64,000 bases of DNA from Pseudomonadales bacterium. GTDB lineage: Bacteria; Pseudomonadota; Gammaproteobacteria; Pseudomonadales; UBA5518. Made by a program: the position numbers and the translations under genes. This document shows, piece by piece, positions 10,935 to 21,251 of the stretch. The stretch spans positions 1 through 64,000 of the forward strand of contig JAJVIG010000010.1 in the NCBI GenBank assembly GCA_022072145.1. The letters are read 5' to 3'. Below the pieces are notes generated by a model. The model worked only from the letters and a program-made list of their open reading frames with translations, did not search any database and was not told the origin of the DNA. Numbering within the stretch: position 1 is the first letter of the stretch; each line of letters opens with the position of its first letter.

Positions 10935-12857
10935 ATGGTAATTCACTGCCCGGTCGATTCGCGCGATGATGCGGCGAGACACTGGCTGCACGGGGCTGGA
11001 GCGGTGAATCTGAATAACGACAAGGTCGTGAGAATCGGCGCCGCCTCGGCGCAGCTGCTCGACAGCGTCACGGCGGTCGAGCAGCTGCTGACGGTGGACG
11101 GCCTCGATTACCTGGTGTTCGATTTCCTCGGCGAGGGCTCGATGGGGCACCTCAGCCTGATGTCGAAGTTCATGCCGGGCGGTGGCTTCGCGCGCGAGTT
11201 CGTCGACCTGCACGTGATTCCACATCTCCCCGAACTGCTCGCGCGCGGCATCCGCGTGGTCGCCAACGCCGGCGGCGTGGATCCCGCCGGCTGCGCCGCG
11301 GCGCTGCGCGCCTCGGCCGAGGCGATCGGCCTGCGACCGCGCATCGCCTTCGTGGAAGGCGACGACCTGCGCGGGCGCAGCGAGGAGATGCGCGCACGCG
11401 GTGTGCGCGACATGTTCGACGACCGCGCCTGCCCCGGGGCGATCGAGTCGATGAACGCCTATCTCGGCGCCTTCCCGATCGCGGCGGCGCTGGACGAGGG
11501 CGCCGACGTGGTGATCGTGGGACGCTCGGTCGACAGCGCGGTGACGCTGGGCCCGCTGATCCACGCCTTCGGCTGGAGCGCGGAGCAGCACGATCTGCTT
11601 GCCGCCGGCACGCTGGTCGGGCATCTGATCGAGTGCGGCACGCAGGTCACCGGCGGCACCTTCACCGACTGGCGCAGCGTGCCCGACTGGGCCAACGGCG
11701 GTTTCCCGATTGCCGAATGCCACGCCGACGGCAGCGCGGTGATCACCAAACCGCCCGGAACGGGCGGCCTGGTCACACCGGGCACGGTGATCGAACAGAT
11801 GCTCTACGAGGTATCTGATCCGCAGGCCTACGTGGTGCCCGACGTGGTCTGCGACTTCAGTGCGGTCAGCGTCACGCAGCAGGGCCCGGACCGCGTATTC
11901 GTCAGCGGGGCGCGCGGTTACCCGCCGACCGCCACCTACAAGGTCTGCGCCACCTGGCAGCGCGGCTGGCGCTGTACCGTGCTGCAGCCGATCGTCGCGA
12001 TCGACGCGGTGCCGCGCGCCGAACGCCAGGCGGCCGCGCTGCTGGCGCACCATGCGGCGTTGCTCGAGCGCCGCGGGATCGCACCGGTGCTGGGCTCCCG
12101 CAGCGAGGTGATCGGCGCCGAGTCCTGCCTCGGTCCGCGGGCACGCACGCGCGGTGCGCGCGAGGTGATCGCACGCGTGGTCGTCGAGCACGCGGAGCGT
12201 GCGGCGGCGGAACTGTTCGGCCGCGAGAGCTACGCGGCGCTGACGACGATGTCCGCCGGCAGCCTGATCCCGGTGTCACCGGTGGTGGTGCCGGTGCTGC
12301 GCGTGTTCTCGTTCCTGCTCGAAAAGACCGCGGTGCCGGTGACGCTCGACGTCGACGGACGCACGCGCCAGCTGGCGCTGCCCGCCGCGGGTGGTTTCGA
12401 TCCCGCGGCGATCGTGCGCCCGCCGGTCCCGGAGCCGGCGCCCGCGTGCCGGGAACTCGTGCCGGTGCCGCTGCTCGCGCTCGCGATCGCGCGCAGTGGC
12501 GAGAAGGGCAACCTGTTCAACATGGCGGTGATCGCGCGCCGGCCGGAGCTGCTGCCGTGGATCCGCGCGGCGCTGAGCCCGGAGGGCGTCGCCGACTGGT
12601 ACGCGCACCTGTTCGACGAGCCGGCCGCGCGCCGCGTCGAACGCTTCGAGGTGCCCGGCGTACAGGCGCTGAATTTCGTGGTGCACGAGTGCCTGGGCGG
12701 CGGGATCATGGGCTCGATGCGCCTCGATGCCGCGGCCAAGAACATGGCGCAGTTGCTGCTGGAGTTTCCGGTGCCGGTGCCACCGGCGCTGCGCGTGGAG
12801 CTCGATCCGGCACTGCTGGCCGCGGGCGATGGCGCGCCGTGGCTGGGTGCTCCCTGA
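10935..12857 (+). CDS. AtuA-like (acyclic terpene utilisation, DUF1446-type) protein; start uncertain (alternative GTG at 11004)
   Basis: DKVVRIGAASAQLLDS...LDYLVFDFLGEGSMGHLSLM...VANAGGVDPAGCA; C-terminal AIARSGEKGNLFNMAVIAR domain. Confidence 0.85.
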   Translation: MVIHCPVDSRDDAARHWLHGAGAVNLNNDKVVRIGAASAQLLDSVTAVEQLLTVDGLDYLVFDFLGEGSMGHLSLMSKFMPGGGFAREFVDLHVIPHLPELLARGIRVVANAGGVDPAGCAAALRASAEAIGLRPRIAFVEGDDLRGRSEEMRARGVRDMFDDRACPGAIESMNAYLGAFPIAAALDEGADVVIVGRSVDSAVTLGPLIHAFGWSAEQHDLLAAGTLVGHLIECGTQVTGGTFTDWRSVPDWANGGFPIAECHADGSAVITKPPGTGGLVTPGTVIEQMLYEVSDPQAYVVPDVVCDFSAVSVTQQGPDRVFVSGARGYPPTATYKVCATWQRGWRCTVLQPIVAIDAVPRAERQAAALLAHHAALLERRGIAPVLGSRSEVIGAESCLGPRARTRGAREVIARVVVEHAERAAAELFGRESYAALTTMSAGSLIPVSPVVVPVLRVFSFLLEKTAVPVTLDVDGRTRQLALPAAGGFDPAAIVRPPVPEPAPACRELVPVPLLALAIARSGEKGNLFNMAVIARRPELLPWIRAALSPEGVADWYAHLFDEPAARRVERFEVPGVQALNFVVHECLGGGIMGSMRLDAAAKNMAQLLLEFPVPVPPALRVELDPALLAAGDGAPWLGAP

Positions 12858-12911
12858 TGACGGATGGTTCGAACACCCGGTGCGCGTGGCCGGATCCCTG
12901 CAGGAGGTGCG

Positions 12912-14108
12912 ATGTTTCTCGACGGTTACCGGATGGTGGACATGTGCTGGATGGGCGGTGGCCCGTTCACGGCGCAGGTGCTGGGCGATCTGGGCTTCGA
13001 CGTCATCAAGGTGATGGAGGTGCCGAAGCCGTCGTCGGGGCGCCGCGGCGAGCGCAGCACCGGTTCGCTGATCGCCGAGCACAACGCGGCGCAGATGGCG
13101 CACTACCGCTTCGGCATCCGCAATGCGCGCAGCATCCTGCTGGACCTGAAGAGCAAGGAAGGTCTGGAGGTGTTCCATCGCCTGATCGAGACCAGCGACG
13201 TGATGACCGAAGGTTTTCGTCCCGGCGTCGCCGACCGGCTCGGCGTGGGTTACGAGGCGCTGCAGCGGATCAATCCGCGCCTCGTGTATGCGGCGATCAC
13301 GGGCTACGGCCAGACCGGGCCCTACCGTGACCGCCCCGGTCACGATGTGAACTTCGAATCGGTCGCGGGACTGATCGGCATGAACGGCAAGGCCGGCGGG
13401 CCACCGGTCGTGACCGGTGCACTGGTGGCCGATTTCGCCGTGGGGGCGATGTCGGCCGTGTCGCACATCCTGGCGGCACTGCTGCGCCGCGAGAAAACCG
13501 GCGCGGGCGCCTATTGCGACGTTTCCCTGACCGATGCGGTGTTCGAGACCAACGGCGGGGCGATCGGCCCCTATCTGGCGGCGGGCATCGAGATGCAGCG
13601 CGGCGAGATGTATTACTCGGGTTTCTGGCCGTTCAACGACGTCTACGAGACGCGCGACGGTGCCTACGTGTCGCTCGGAGCGTGGGAGCCCTATTTCTTC
13701 CGCAATCTCTGCCAGGCGCTCGGACGCGAGGATCTGATCGAACTGCAGTGGGTGGTGGAGCGGCGCGACCATGTACGGGCCGAACTGGCGGCAGTGTTCA
13801 GGATCCGCACCCAGGCCGAATGGGTGGCGCTGTTCGAGCACGTCGATGCCTGCGTGACGCCGGTGAATACGCCGGCGCAGGCCGCCAACGATCCGCAGAT
13901 GCGCGCGCGCGACATGGTGGTGGAACTCGAGCACCCGCACCACGGGAAGGCCCCGATGGTGGGATCCATGTTCAAGCTCGACGGCCGGCCGCTGGTGGCG
14001 CGGCACTGGATGAACCACCCCGGGGAACACACGGACGCGGTGTTGCGGGAACTGGGCTACGCGGACGGTGAGATCGCCGGTCTTCGCGCCCGGGGACTGG
14101 TCGGCTGA
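12912..14108 (+). CDS. CaiB/BaiF family protein, AMACR-like residues
   Basis: MFLDGYRMVDMCWMGGGPFTAQVLGDLGFDVIKV; GHDVNFESVAGL and ADFAVGAM. Confidence 0.9.
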   Translation: MFLDGYRMVDMCWMGGGPFTAQVLGDLGFDVIKVMEVPKPSSGRRGERSTGSLIAEHNAAQMAHYRFGIRNARSILLDLKSKEGLEVFHRLIETSDVMTEGFRPGVADRLGVGYEALQRINPRLVYAAITGYGQTGPYRDRPGHDVNFESVAGLIGMNGKAGGPPVVTGALVADFAVGAMSAVSHILAALLRREKTGAGAYCDVSLTDAVFETNGGAIGPYLAAGIEMQRGEMYYSGFWPFNDVYETRDGAYVSLGAWEPYFFRNLCQALGREDLIELQWVVERRDHVRAELAAVFRIRTQAEWVALFEHVDACVTPVNTPAQAANDPQMRARDMVVELEHPHHGKAPMVGSMFKLDGRPLVARHWMNHPGEHTDAVLRELGYADGEIAGLRARGLVG

Positions 14109-14128
14109 CTTTCCGTGGAGGAACTCTC

Positions 14129-15418
14129 GTGACGGAAGCGAAGACGGACGGACAGGGCATCCTGCGCGGCATCACGGTGCTGGACTTCGGCCGCGTCGTG
14201 GCCGGCGGCTATTGCGGCCGCATCCTGGCCGACATGGGGGCGCGCGTGATCAAGGTGGAGGCGACCCACACCGGCGACCACATCCGCCTGCTGGGTCCGA
14301 TGAGCGGTACGGACTGGTGCATGCCGCCGTCCATCAGCCCGATCTTCATGCACTGCAACGCGGGCAAGGAGAGCCTGTCGGTGGACCTGAAACGTCCCGA
14401 GAGCATCGAGCTCATCCGGCGCATGATTCCGCAGGTCGACGTGGTGCTGGAGAACTTCACCTCCCACGTGATGCCCGGGCTGGGGCTGGGGTACGAGGAC
14501 CTGCGCCGGATCCGGCCGGACCTGATCATGTGCTCGATCTCGGGCTTCGGTCCCACCGGTCCGCTGGCGGACGCGCCGGCCGCGGATGGCATCGCGCAGG
14601 CCATGAGCGGCATGCTGTCGCTGATGGGCGAGGAGAACGGCTACCCCCATTTCGCGGGCAACGGCATCGCCGACACGGCCTCCGCCACGACCGCGGCCAT
14701 GGCCATCCTGGCCGCGTTGCTGGAGCGCATGCGCAGCGGCACCGGCCAGCACATCGATATCTCGATGATGCACACCCTGTTGAGCATGGACGGGGCGGCG
14801 GCACCGTACTGCGTGGTCTCGAAGGGCGAGCACAAGGTGCCGCGCAGCGGCCGCGCGCATCACCTGGCGTGTCCCTGGGGCACCTTCAGGGGGCCCGAGG
14901 GCAAATACCTGGTCATCATGATGACCGGGCCGTGGGCGTGGAAGAAACTGGTGGCGCTGATGGGCCGTGAGGACCTGCTGACGCATCCGAAGTTCGCCTC
15001 CGACGAGGCGCGCCTGCGGCACAAGTACGAGGTCCACGACATCATCGAGGACTACCTGATGGGTTTCGGGACGGCGGAGGACGCGTACCGGGCGCTCGCG
15101 GCCGAGCGGCTGCTGGTCGGCATCGTGCTCGACCCCTGGGAGGCGGCGACGCATCCGCAGACGCCGCCGGAAATGATCGAGTCGATCCCGTATCCGTACG
15201 CGGGTGCGCTGCCCACCATAGCCACGGCGCCGCGTTTCTCGCGCACCCCGACCCGCATCGGACGCGCGCCGTTCATCGGCGAGCACAACCGCCGCGTGCT
15301 GCGGGAGCTGGCCGGCGTGGACGATGCGGAGCTGGACCGGCTGCATCGGGAAGGCGTGCTGTTCGAGGACGCCACGGTCACCCACCTCGAAGCGGCCGCG
15401 GCCGCTTCGGCGCCCTGA
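14129..15418 (+). CDS. CaiB/BaiF CoA-transferase
   Basis: GTG start with GGAGGAA RBS; ITVLDFGRVVAGGYCGRILADMGARVIKVE; GNGIADTASATTAAMAILAALLERMRSGTGQHIDISM. Confidence 0.92.
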   Translation: MTEAKTDGQGILRGITVLDFGRVVAGGYCGRILADMGARVIKVEATHTGDHIRLLGPMSGTDWCMPPSISPIFMHCNAGKESLSVDLKRPESIELIRRMIPQVDVVLENFTSHVMPGLGLGYEDLRRIRPDLIMCSISGFGPTGPLADAPAADGIAQAMSGMLSLMGEENGYPHFAGNGIADTASATTAAMAILAALLERMRSGTGQHIDISMMHTLLSMDGAAAPYCVVSKGEHKVPRSGRAHHLACPWGTFRGPEGKYLVIMMTGPWAWKKLVALMGREDLLTHPKFASDEARLRHKYEVHDIIEDYLMGFGTAEDAYRALAAERLLVGIVLDPWEAATHPQTPPEMIESIPYPYAGALPTIATAPRFSRTPTRIGRAPFIGEHNRRVLRELAGVDDAELDRLHREGVLFEDATVTHLEAAAAASAP

Positions 15419-15428
15419 GGAACAACCC

Positions 15429-16415
15429 ATGCTGAACCGGCTCGACGACTATTTCGTGCACCAGGGCAACCGTCCGCTGGACGAAGCCACCGGCAGCGGC
15501 GCGTTGTGGCAGGAGGCGCTGTATTTCAACCTGCACAGCGCCGACGGCCGCTGCTCGGCCATCGGCGGGCTCGACGTGTTTCCGAACAGCGGCTTCGCCG
15601 TGGCCTGGCTGATGGTGGAGAGGGACGGCGGGCATTTCGCCACGTTCCAGACCGGCGGACTCGGCAACTGGCGCGACGAGCTGGGCGTCGGGGCGCTGCG
15701 CTTCCAGGTGATCGAGCCCCTGCGGCGCTGGCGCCTGTCGCTCGCCGACGAGGCCAACGGCATCCACGGCGAGCTCGAGTTCGAGTCCGGTTCGGCGCCG
15801 ACCCACTTCCGCCCGATCCGGCTCGACGACGGGCATGAGGTGGTGCTCGAGCAGTCCTACTTCAACCAGCTCGGTCGCTTCCACGGCAGCCTGCGCGTCG
15901 CCGGGCAGACGTTCAGCGGTTTCCGCGGCCTGCGGGCCCGGCGCTGGGGTGTGATCGACAGCCAGAGGCTGCCGTTCTACAACTGGATGTCCGTGCCGCT
16001 GAGCGACGGTGGCATCGTCGCCTGGCAGTTCGAGACACCCGACGGCGAGGTGCTCTACTGCGACGGCGCGCGCCTGCACGACGACGGCCGCAGCACCGCG
16101 ATCGTGCGCCTCGATCACCACTGGGAGCTCGGCGCCGGCGCGCGCCATCCGCACCGGCTCGACGCCGTGCTGCATCTGGCCGACGGCACCACGCTGCCGC
16201 TGCGGTTCCGCACGCAGGCCACCCATCACGTGGGAGCCGTGCCGCCGCACTGGAGCGATGCCGTGGCCGCAGAGCGCGACTACGCCGAAGCCGCCGCGTC
16301 GTCGATCGAACTGGTCGGCGAGTTCACCGTGGCTGGCGAGACGGCGATAGGTATCTACGATGTCGCGACGCGCCGGGGTTACCGCCGCTACGCGCTGCCG
16401 GCCCTGGAGAGCTGA
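15429..16415 (+). CDS. Uncharacterised protein, possibly CrtC/AttH-like (hydroxyneurosporene-synthase-like) beta-barrel fold
   Basis: ORF in operon context; YNWMSVPLSDGGIVAWQFETPDGEVLYCDGARLHDDG resembles lipocalin-like CrtC/AttH-type proteins; family call is tentative. Confidence 0.6.
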   Translation: MLNRLDDYFVHQGNRPLDEATGSGALWQEALYFNLHSADGRCSAIGGLDVFPNSGFAVAWLMVERDGGHFATFQTGGLGNWRDELGVGALRFQVIEPLRRWRLSLADEANGIHGELEFESGSAPTHFRPIRLDDGHEVVLEQSYFNQLGRFHGSLRVAGQTFSGFRGLRARRWGVIDSQRLPFYNWMSVPLSDGGIVAWQFETPDGEVLYCDGARLHDDGRSTAIVRLDHHWELGAGARHPHRLDAVLHLADGTTLPLRFRTQATHHVGAVPPHWSDAVAAERDYAEAAASSIELVGEFTVAGETAIGIYDVATRRGYRRYALPALES

Positions 16416-16473
16416 ACCGATGCCAGCCGGCGCCTCCCGGGCCGGTCACCCCCTTGCCAACGAAGGAGCCGCC

Positions 16474-17280
16474 ATGAGTGAAGCTGCCCTGCTCGTCGAG
16501 CGCGACGGCCACATCGTCACGCTGACGTTCAACCGCCCGCGCTTCAGGAACTGCATGAACCCGGAGGTGTTCATCCGTCTCGCCGACGCGTGGGAGATGA
16601 TCAACGCCGACGACGACATCCGCGCCGTGATCCTCACCGGTGCCGGCGGCACCTTCTGCGCCGGCGCCGACCTCGCGCACACGGTGCGCTGGCGTGCCGG
16701 CGAGCCACCGCAGGACGAGTTCGAGGCACGTTTTCGCGCCGATCCGGACATCATGTGGAAAGGCCTGCTGCGCAACTTCCGCTGCAACAAGGCGCTGATC
16801 GCGGCGGTCGAGGGTTCGTGCATCGCCGGCGGCGTGGAGATCCTCGAGTCGACCGACATCCGCATTGCCGGCGAAGGCGCGCGCTTCGGCATCTCCGAGG
16901 TGCGCTGGAGCGTGTTCCCGCTGGCCGGCTCCACCGTGCGCCTGCGCCGCCAGATCCCCTATACCAAGGCGATGGAGATGCTGCTGACCGGTGACCACTA
17001 CCCCGCCGAAGAGGCCCTGCAGATGGGCCTGATCGGGCGTGTGGTCCCCGCCGGCACGGCGCTCGCCCGCGCCCGCGAGGTGGCCGGACGCGTCGCCGCC
17101 AACGGTCCGCTGGCGGTGCGCGGCATCAAGCGGGCGGTGCAGGAGACCGACGGGCTGCCCGAGGAGCAAGCGCTGGCGATCGAGTACCGGATCGGCATGG
17201 AAGTCGCCCACAGCGAGGATGCCGCCGAGGGGCCGCGCGCCTTCGTCGAAAAGCGCGTGCCGCAGTACAAGGGCCGCTGA
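16474..17280 (+). CDS. Enoyl-CoA hydratase
   Basis: AGGVEILESTDIRIAGEGARFGISEVRWSVFP retains both Glu positions of classical crotonase hydratases. Confidence 0.92.
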   Translation: MSEAALLVERDGHIVTLTFNRPRFRNCMNPEVFIRLADAWEMINADDDIRAVILTGAGGTFCAGADLAHTVRWRAGEPPQDEFEARFRADPDIMWKGLLRNFRCNKALIAAVEGSCIAGGVEILESTDIRIAGEGARFGISEVRWSVFPLAGSTVRLRRQIPYTKAMEMLLTGDHYPAEEALQMGLIGRVVPAGTALARAREVAGRVAANGPLAVRGIKRAVQETDGLPEEQALAIEYRIGMEVAHSEDAAEGPRAFVEKRVPQYKGR

Positions 17281-17308
17281 CACCGTTTCACGAGACCAGG
17301 AGACGACG

Positions 17309-18460
17309 ATGTTCGACTACACCGAAGAACAGGAAGCCATCCGCAGGACCGCCCGCGAGTTCGCGCGCAAGGAAGTGGCGCCGGGGGTCGCCGAACGCGA
17401 CGCCGCCGCCCGTTTCGACACGCAGTTGTTCAGGCGCATGGGGGAGCTGGGCTTCATCGGCATGCTGATGCCCGAGGAAGTGGGCGGCAGCGATACCGAC
17501 ATCCTGAGTTTCAGCCTGGTGCTGGAGGAGATCGGCAAGGTGGACCTGGCCCTTGCCTGGTCGCTGTTCGCCTCGTTGTCGTTCGCCCATCCGGTGGCCA
17601 CCCTGGGCACGCCCGAGCAGAAGGCGCTGTGGATGGACACCATCGTCAGGCCCGTGCTGCGGGGCGAGGCCAATACCGCGATGGGGATCACCGAGCCGGA
17701 CGCGGGCTCCGACAACGCCCGCATCCGCACCCGCGCCGTGCGCGACGGCGACGCGTGGGTGATCAACGGATCCAAGACCTTCATCACCGGCGCCGGCCTC
17801 GATATCTGCAAGGGCGTGGTGGCGGTCTGCCTGACCGATCCGGAGCAATTCCGCTTCGATCACATCTTCATCCCCACCGGCACGCCCGGTTACCGCATCG
17901 GCCCGCCGCTGCGCAAGATGGGGCTGCATTCCAGCGACACGCGGGAGCTGTTCTTCGACGACGTCCGCGTGCCACTCAACCACCGTATCGGCATGGAGGG
18001 GCAGGGGCTGGAACGCACCAAGAGCGGGTTCTTCACCGCGCGCATCCTGATTTCCTCCACCTGCCTGGGCCTGGCCGAGGAATGCCTGACGCTGGCCACC
18101 GACTGGGCCAGGCAGCGGGTGGCGTTCGGCAAGCCGATCACCCGCTACCAGTACGTCCAGGGACTGCTCACCGACATGGCCCTGAACATCGAACTCGGAC
18201 GCCTGATCCGCGACAAGGCGGCCCACCTGGCCATGCAGGGCAAGCCGTTCGCCAAGGAAGCGTCGATGTGCAAGTGGTTCGTGACCGAGATGGCCAAGGA
18301 CTGCGCCGACAAGGCGGTGCAGATCTTCGGTGGCCTGGGCTTCATGGAAAGCTGCCCGGTTTCCCGGTATTACCGTGACATCCGCGCCGCCACCATCGGC
18401 GAGGGCACGACCGAGATCCAGCGCCACGTGGTGGCGCGCGAAATGGGCCTGCGCTCGTGA
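17309..18460 (+). CDS. Acyl-CoA dehydrogenase
   Basis: MFDYTEEQEAIRRTAREFARKEVAP; AMGITEPDAGSD; YYRDIRAATIGEGTTEIQRHVVAREMG. Confidence 0.96.
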   Translation: MFDYTEEQEAIRRTAREFARKEVAPGVAERDAAARFDTQLFRRMGELGFIGMLMPEEVGGSDTDILSFSLVLEEIGKVDLALAWSLFASLSFAHPVATLGTPEQKALWMDTIVRPVLRGEANTAMGITEPDAGSDNARIRTRAVRDGDAWVINGSKTFITGAGLDICKGVVAVCLTDPEQFRFDHIFIPTGTPGYRIGPPLRKMGLHSSDTRELFFDDVRVPLNHRIGMEGQGLERTKSGFFTARILISSTCLGLAEECLTLATDWARQRVAFGKPITRYQYVQGLLTDMALNIELGRLIRDKAAHLAMQGKPFAKEASMCKWFVTEMAKDCADKAVQIFGGLGFMESCPVSRYYRDIRAATIGEGTTEIQRHVVAREMGLRS

Positions 18461-18478
18461 GCGCCTGAGGTTGCCGCC

Positions 18479-20032
18479 ATGACCACAGAGGTGTCCGGCT
18501 CCGATCTGGGCGTGGCCCGGATGGCGGTTCGCTACCCCGAGCGGGCAGCGGTGATCTGTGATGGTTGCCCCACACTGAGCTTCCGGGAGCTGGACCGGCG
18601 TGCCAACCAGCTGGCGCGTGTGTTGCGTGCCCACGGCCTGGGCCAGGGCGACCACGTGGTGCTGCTGTGTTCCAACCGCCCGGAGTTCATCGAGGTCGCG
18701 ACGGCGGCGTTGCAGTGCGGCGTGGTGCTGTCGCCGGTGAACTGGCATCTCGCCCCCGACGACGTGGCCTACGTGGTGGCGAACTGCGGCGCACGGGGGT
18801 TCATCGCGGAGGGTCGCTTCGCCGGGGCGGCGCGCCACGCCGCGCGCGAGAACGCGGATCGGCTGCAGCTGTGCCTGTCCATCGGGGAACCCGTCGCGGG
18901 TTTCGCCGATTACGACCACGCCCTGGCGGCGCAATCCTCCGCGGCGCTGGAGGCGCCCGCACAGGGGGGGCTGATGTTCTATACCTCGGGCACCACCGGG
19001 CGGCCCAAGGGGGTGCGCCAACTGGCCGAAGCGATCCAGTTCGAGCCGTTCATCCGGCATTTCGCCGTGCTCTACGACTACCAGAGCGCGCGCGGCGACG
19101 CCGTGCTGGCCGCCGGTCCTCTCTACCACGGCGGCTCGATGATCATGTGCGCCGTCGTGGCGCTGAGCTGCGGCGTGACCACCGTGTTGCTGCCCCGCTG
19201 GGACAGCGAGGAATGCCTGCGATTGATCGAACGCCATCGGATCAGCCAGGCCTTTCTGGTGCCTACGATGTTCCACCGCCTGCTGGCGCTGCCCGAGCCG
19301 GTGCGCCGTGGCTACGACCTCGCCTCGTTGCGCCTGATCCTCCATGGCGGGGCGCCGACCCCCATCGAGGACAAGCGGGCCATGATCGAGTGGCTGGGTC
19401 CGATCCTGACCGAGGTCTATGGGGCGACCGAGGGTTTTTCGATGTCGATCACCTCCGGCGAGTGGCTGCAGAAGCCCGGATCGGTGGGCAGGCCCCAACC
19501 CGGTAGCGTGAGGATTCTCGCTGGCGATGCGGCACCGCTGCCCGCGGGTGAGGTGGGCACGATCTACGCGAAGCCCGCCGGCGACTTCGAATACTTCAAC
19601 GACGCGGCCAAGACCGCCGCCGGCCGGCAGGGCGAGTTCGTCACCGTCGGCGACCTCGGCTTCCTGGACGAGGACGGCTACCTGTTCGTTACCGGCCGCA
19701 GCGCCGAACTGATCCTCTGCGGCGGCAGCAACGTCTATCCGGCCGAGATCGACGCCGCCCTGCTGGCGCATCCCGCGGTGCTCGACGCCGCCACCTTCGG
19801 CGTGCCCGACGCCGAATGGGGTGAGGTGGTCCATGCGCTGGTCATCCCGGCGCCCGGGCAACCCGGTGACCAGGCCTTGCGCCGCGATCTGCTCGTGCAC
19901 TGCCAGGCCCGGCTGGGCAGCCTGCGCAGCCCGCGTGACATCGAGTTCGTCGACACGCTGCCGCGCAACGATGCCGGCAAGCTGCTGCGCGTCCAGTTGC
20001 GCGACCGCTACCGTGAACACCGCCTGCGCTAG
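18479..20032 (+). CDS. AMP-binding acyl-CoA synthetase/ligase
   Basis: MFYTSGTTGRPKGV, LTEVYGATEG, GDLGFLDEDGYLFVTGR, RNDAGKLLRVQLR. Confidence 0.96.
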   Translation: MTTEVSGSDLGVARMAVRYPERAAVICDGCPTLSFRELDRRANQLARVLRAHGLGQGDHVVLLCSNRPEFIEVATAALQCGVVLSPVNWHLAPDDVAYVVANCGARGFIAEGRFAGAARHAARENADRLQLCLSIGEPVAGFADYDHALAAQSSAALEAPAQGGLMFYTSGTTGRPKGVRQLAEAIQFEPFIRHFAVLYDYQSARGDAVLAAGPLYHGGSMIMCAVVALSCGVTTVLLPRWDSEECLRLIERHRISQAFLVPTMFHRLLALPEPVRRGYDLASLRLILHGGAPTPIEDKRAMIEWLGPILTEVYGATEGFSMSITSGEWLQKPGSVGRPQPGSVRILAGDAAPLPAGEVGTIYAKPAGDFEYFNDAAKTAAGRQGEFVTVGDLGFLDEDGYLFVTGRSAELILCGGSNVYPAEIDAALLAHPAVLDAATFGVPDAEWGEVVHALVIPAPGQPGDQALRRDLLVHCQARLGSLRSPRDIEFVDTLPRNDAGKLLRVQLRDRYREHRLR

Positions 20033-20048
20033 CCGGAGAGAAGCACCG

Positions 20049-21215
20049 ATGGGACCGCTCGCGGGATTCAGGATCATCGAGATCGCCGGCATGGGAGCCG
20101 CACCGTTCACGGCCATGATGCTGGCGGACATGGGCGCCGAGGTGCTGCGCGTCGAACGCCCCGGCGGCAATCCCATGACGCGGATGGCCGATGTGGCCGC
20201 CGACGTGTTCAGCCGAGGGCGCCGCTGCGTCGCCATCGACATCAGGACGCCGGAGGGCGCGGCGGTGGTGCTCGATCTGGTCGAGCACGCCGATGCCCTG
20301 TTCGAAGGCAACCGCCCCGGGGTCATGGAGCGCCTGGGCCTGGGGCCGCAGACCTGCCTGGCCCGCAATCCGCGGCTCGTGTATGGCCGCCTCACCGGCT
20401 GGGGGCAGGACGGCCCGCTGGCTCACGCGGCGGGCCACGACATCAATTACATCGCGCTGTCCGGCGTGCTGAGCCTGGTCGGGCGCCGCGGGGAGCCGCC
20501 GCTGCCGCCGTCGAACCTGCTGGGTGATCTGGCCGGTGGCGGCATGAACCTGGCCTTCGGCCTGGTCTGCGCGCTGCTCGAGTGCCAACGCTCGGGCCGC
20601 GGGCAGGTGGTGGATGCGGCCATGGTGGACGGGGCAGCCACGCTGGGCACGTTGCAGCACGGGCTGCTGCATGCCGGCTACCAGCGCCCGCGCGGCGAGA
20701 ACATGGTCGATTCCGGCGCGCATTTCTACAACACCTACGAGACGGCCGATGGCGAGTACATCGCCATCGGAAGTTTCGAGCCGCGGTTCTACCGCGAATT
20801 GCTCGATCGGCTGGGCTTGGCCGAGGCGGACTTCCCCGAGATGGACGTCGCACGCTGGCCGGAATTCAGGGAGCGTTTCGCCGCGCTGTTCAGGACGCGC
20901 ACCCGGGCACAGTGGTGCGAGGTGTTCGAGGGTACGGACGCCTGCTTCGCTCCGGTGTTGTCACTGTCCGAAGCGCCGCAGCATCCGCACAATGTGGCGC
21001 GTGGCGTGTTCGTCGACGTGGCCGGCGTGGTGCAGCCGCGGCCCTCGCCGCGCTTCAGCCGCACCGACGGCGCGATCCGGTGCCCGCCGGCGCGTCCGGG
21101 ACAGCACACGCGGGAAGCCCTGGCGGAGTGGGGCATCGCCAGGGAACGTATCGACGAACTGCTCGGCAAGGGCGTCCTGGAGCAGACGAGCGACGCCGGC
21201 GCCGGCGTGGTGTGA
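20049..21215 (+). CDS. CaiB/BaiF family protein, alpha-methylacyl-CoA racemase type
   Basis: GPLAGFRIIEIAGMGAAPFTAMMLADMGAEVLRVER; GHDINYIALSGVLS and GDLAGGGM match AMACR catalytic regions. Confidence 0.92.
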   Translation: MGPLAGFRIIEIAGMGAAPFTAMMLADMGAEVLRVERPGGNPMTRMADVAADVFSRGRRCVAIDIRTPEGAAVVLDLVEHADALFEGNRPGVMERLGLGPQTCLARNPRLVYGRLTGWGQDGPLAHAAGHDINYIALSGVLSLVGRRGEPPLPPSNLLGDLAGGGMNLAFGLVCALLECQRSGRGQVVDAAMVDGAATLGTLQHGLLHAGYQRPRGENMVDSGAHFYNTYETADGEYIAIGSFEPRFYRELLDRLGLAEADFPEMDVARWPEFRERFAALFRTRTRAQWCEVFEGTDACFAPVLSLSEAPQHPHNVARGVFVDVAGVVQPRPSPRFSRTDGAIRCPPARPGQHTREALAEWGIARERIDELLGKGVLEQTSDAGAGVV

Positions 21216-21251
21216 ACGGGCAGGTCCGACTGCATGGGGAGGTAACTCGCG

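Noticed and set aside
17288-20395. 1035-aa minus-strand ORF opposite the ACAD and ligase genes
   Set aside because: Shadow ORF: composition-biased and covers two unmistakable enzymes on the other strand.
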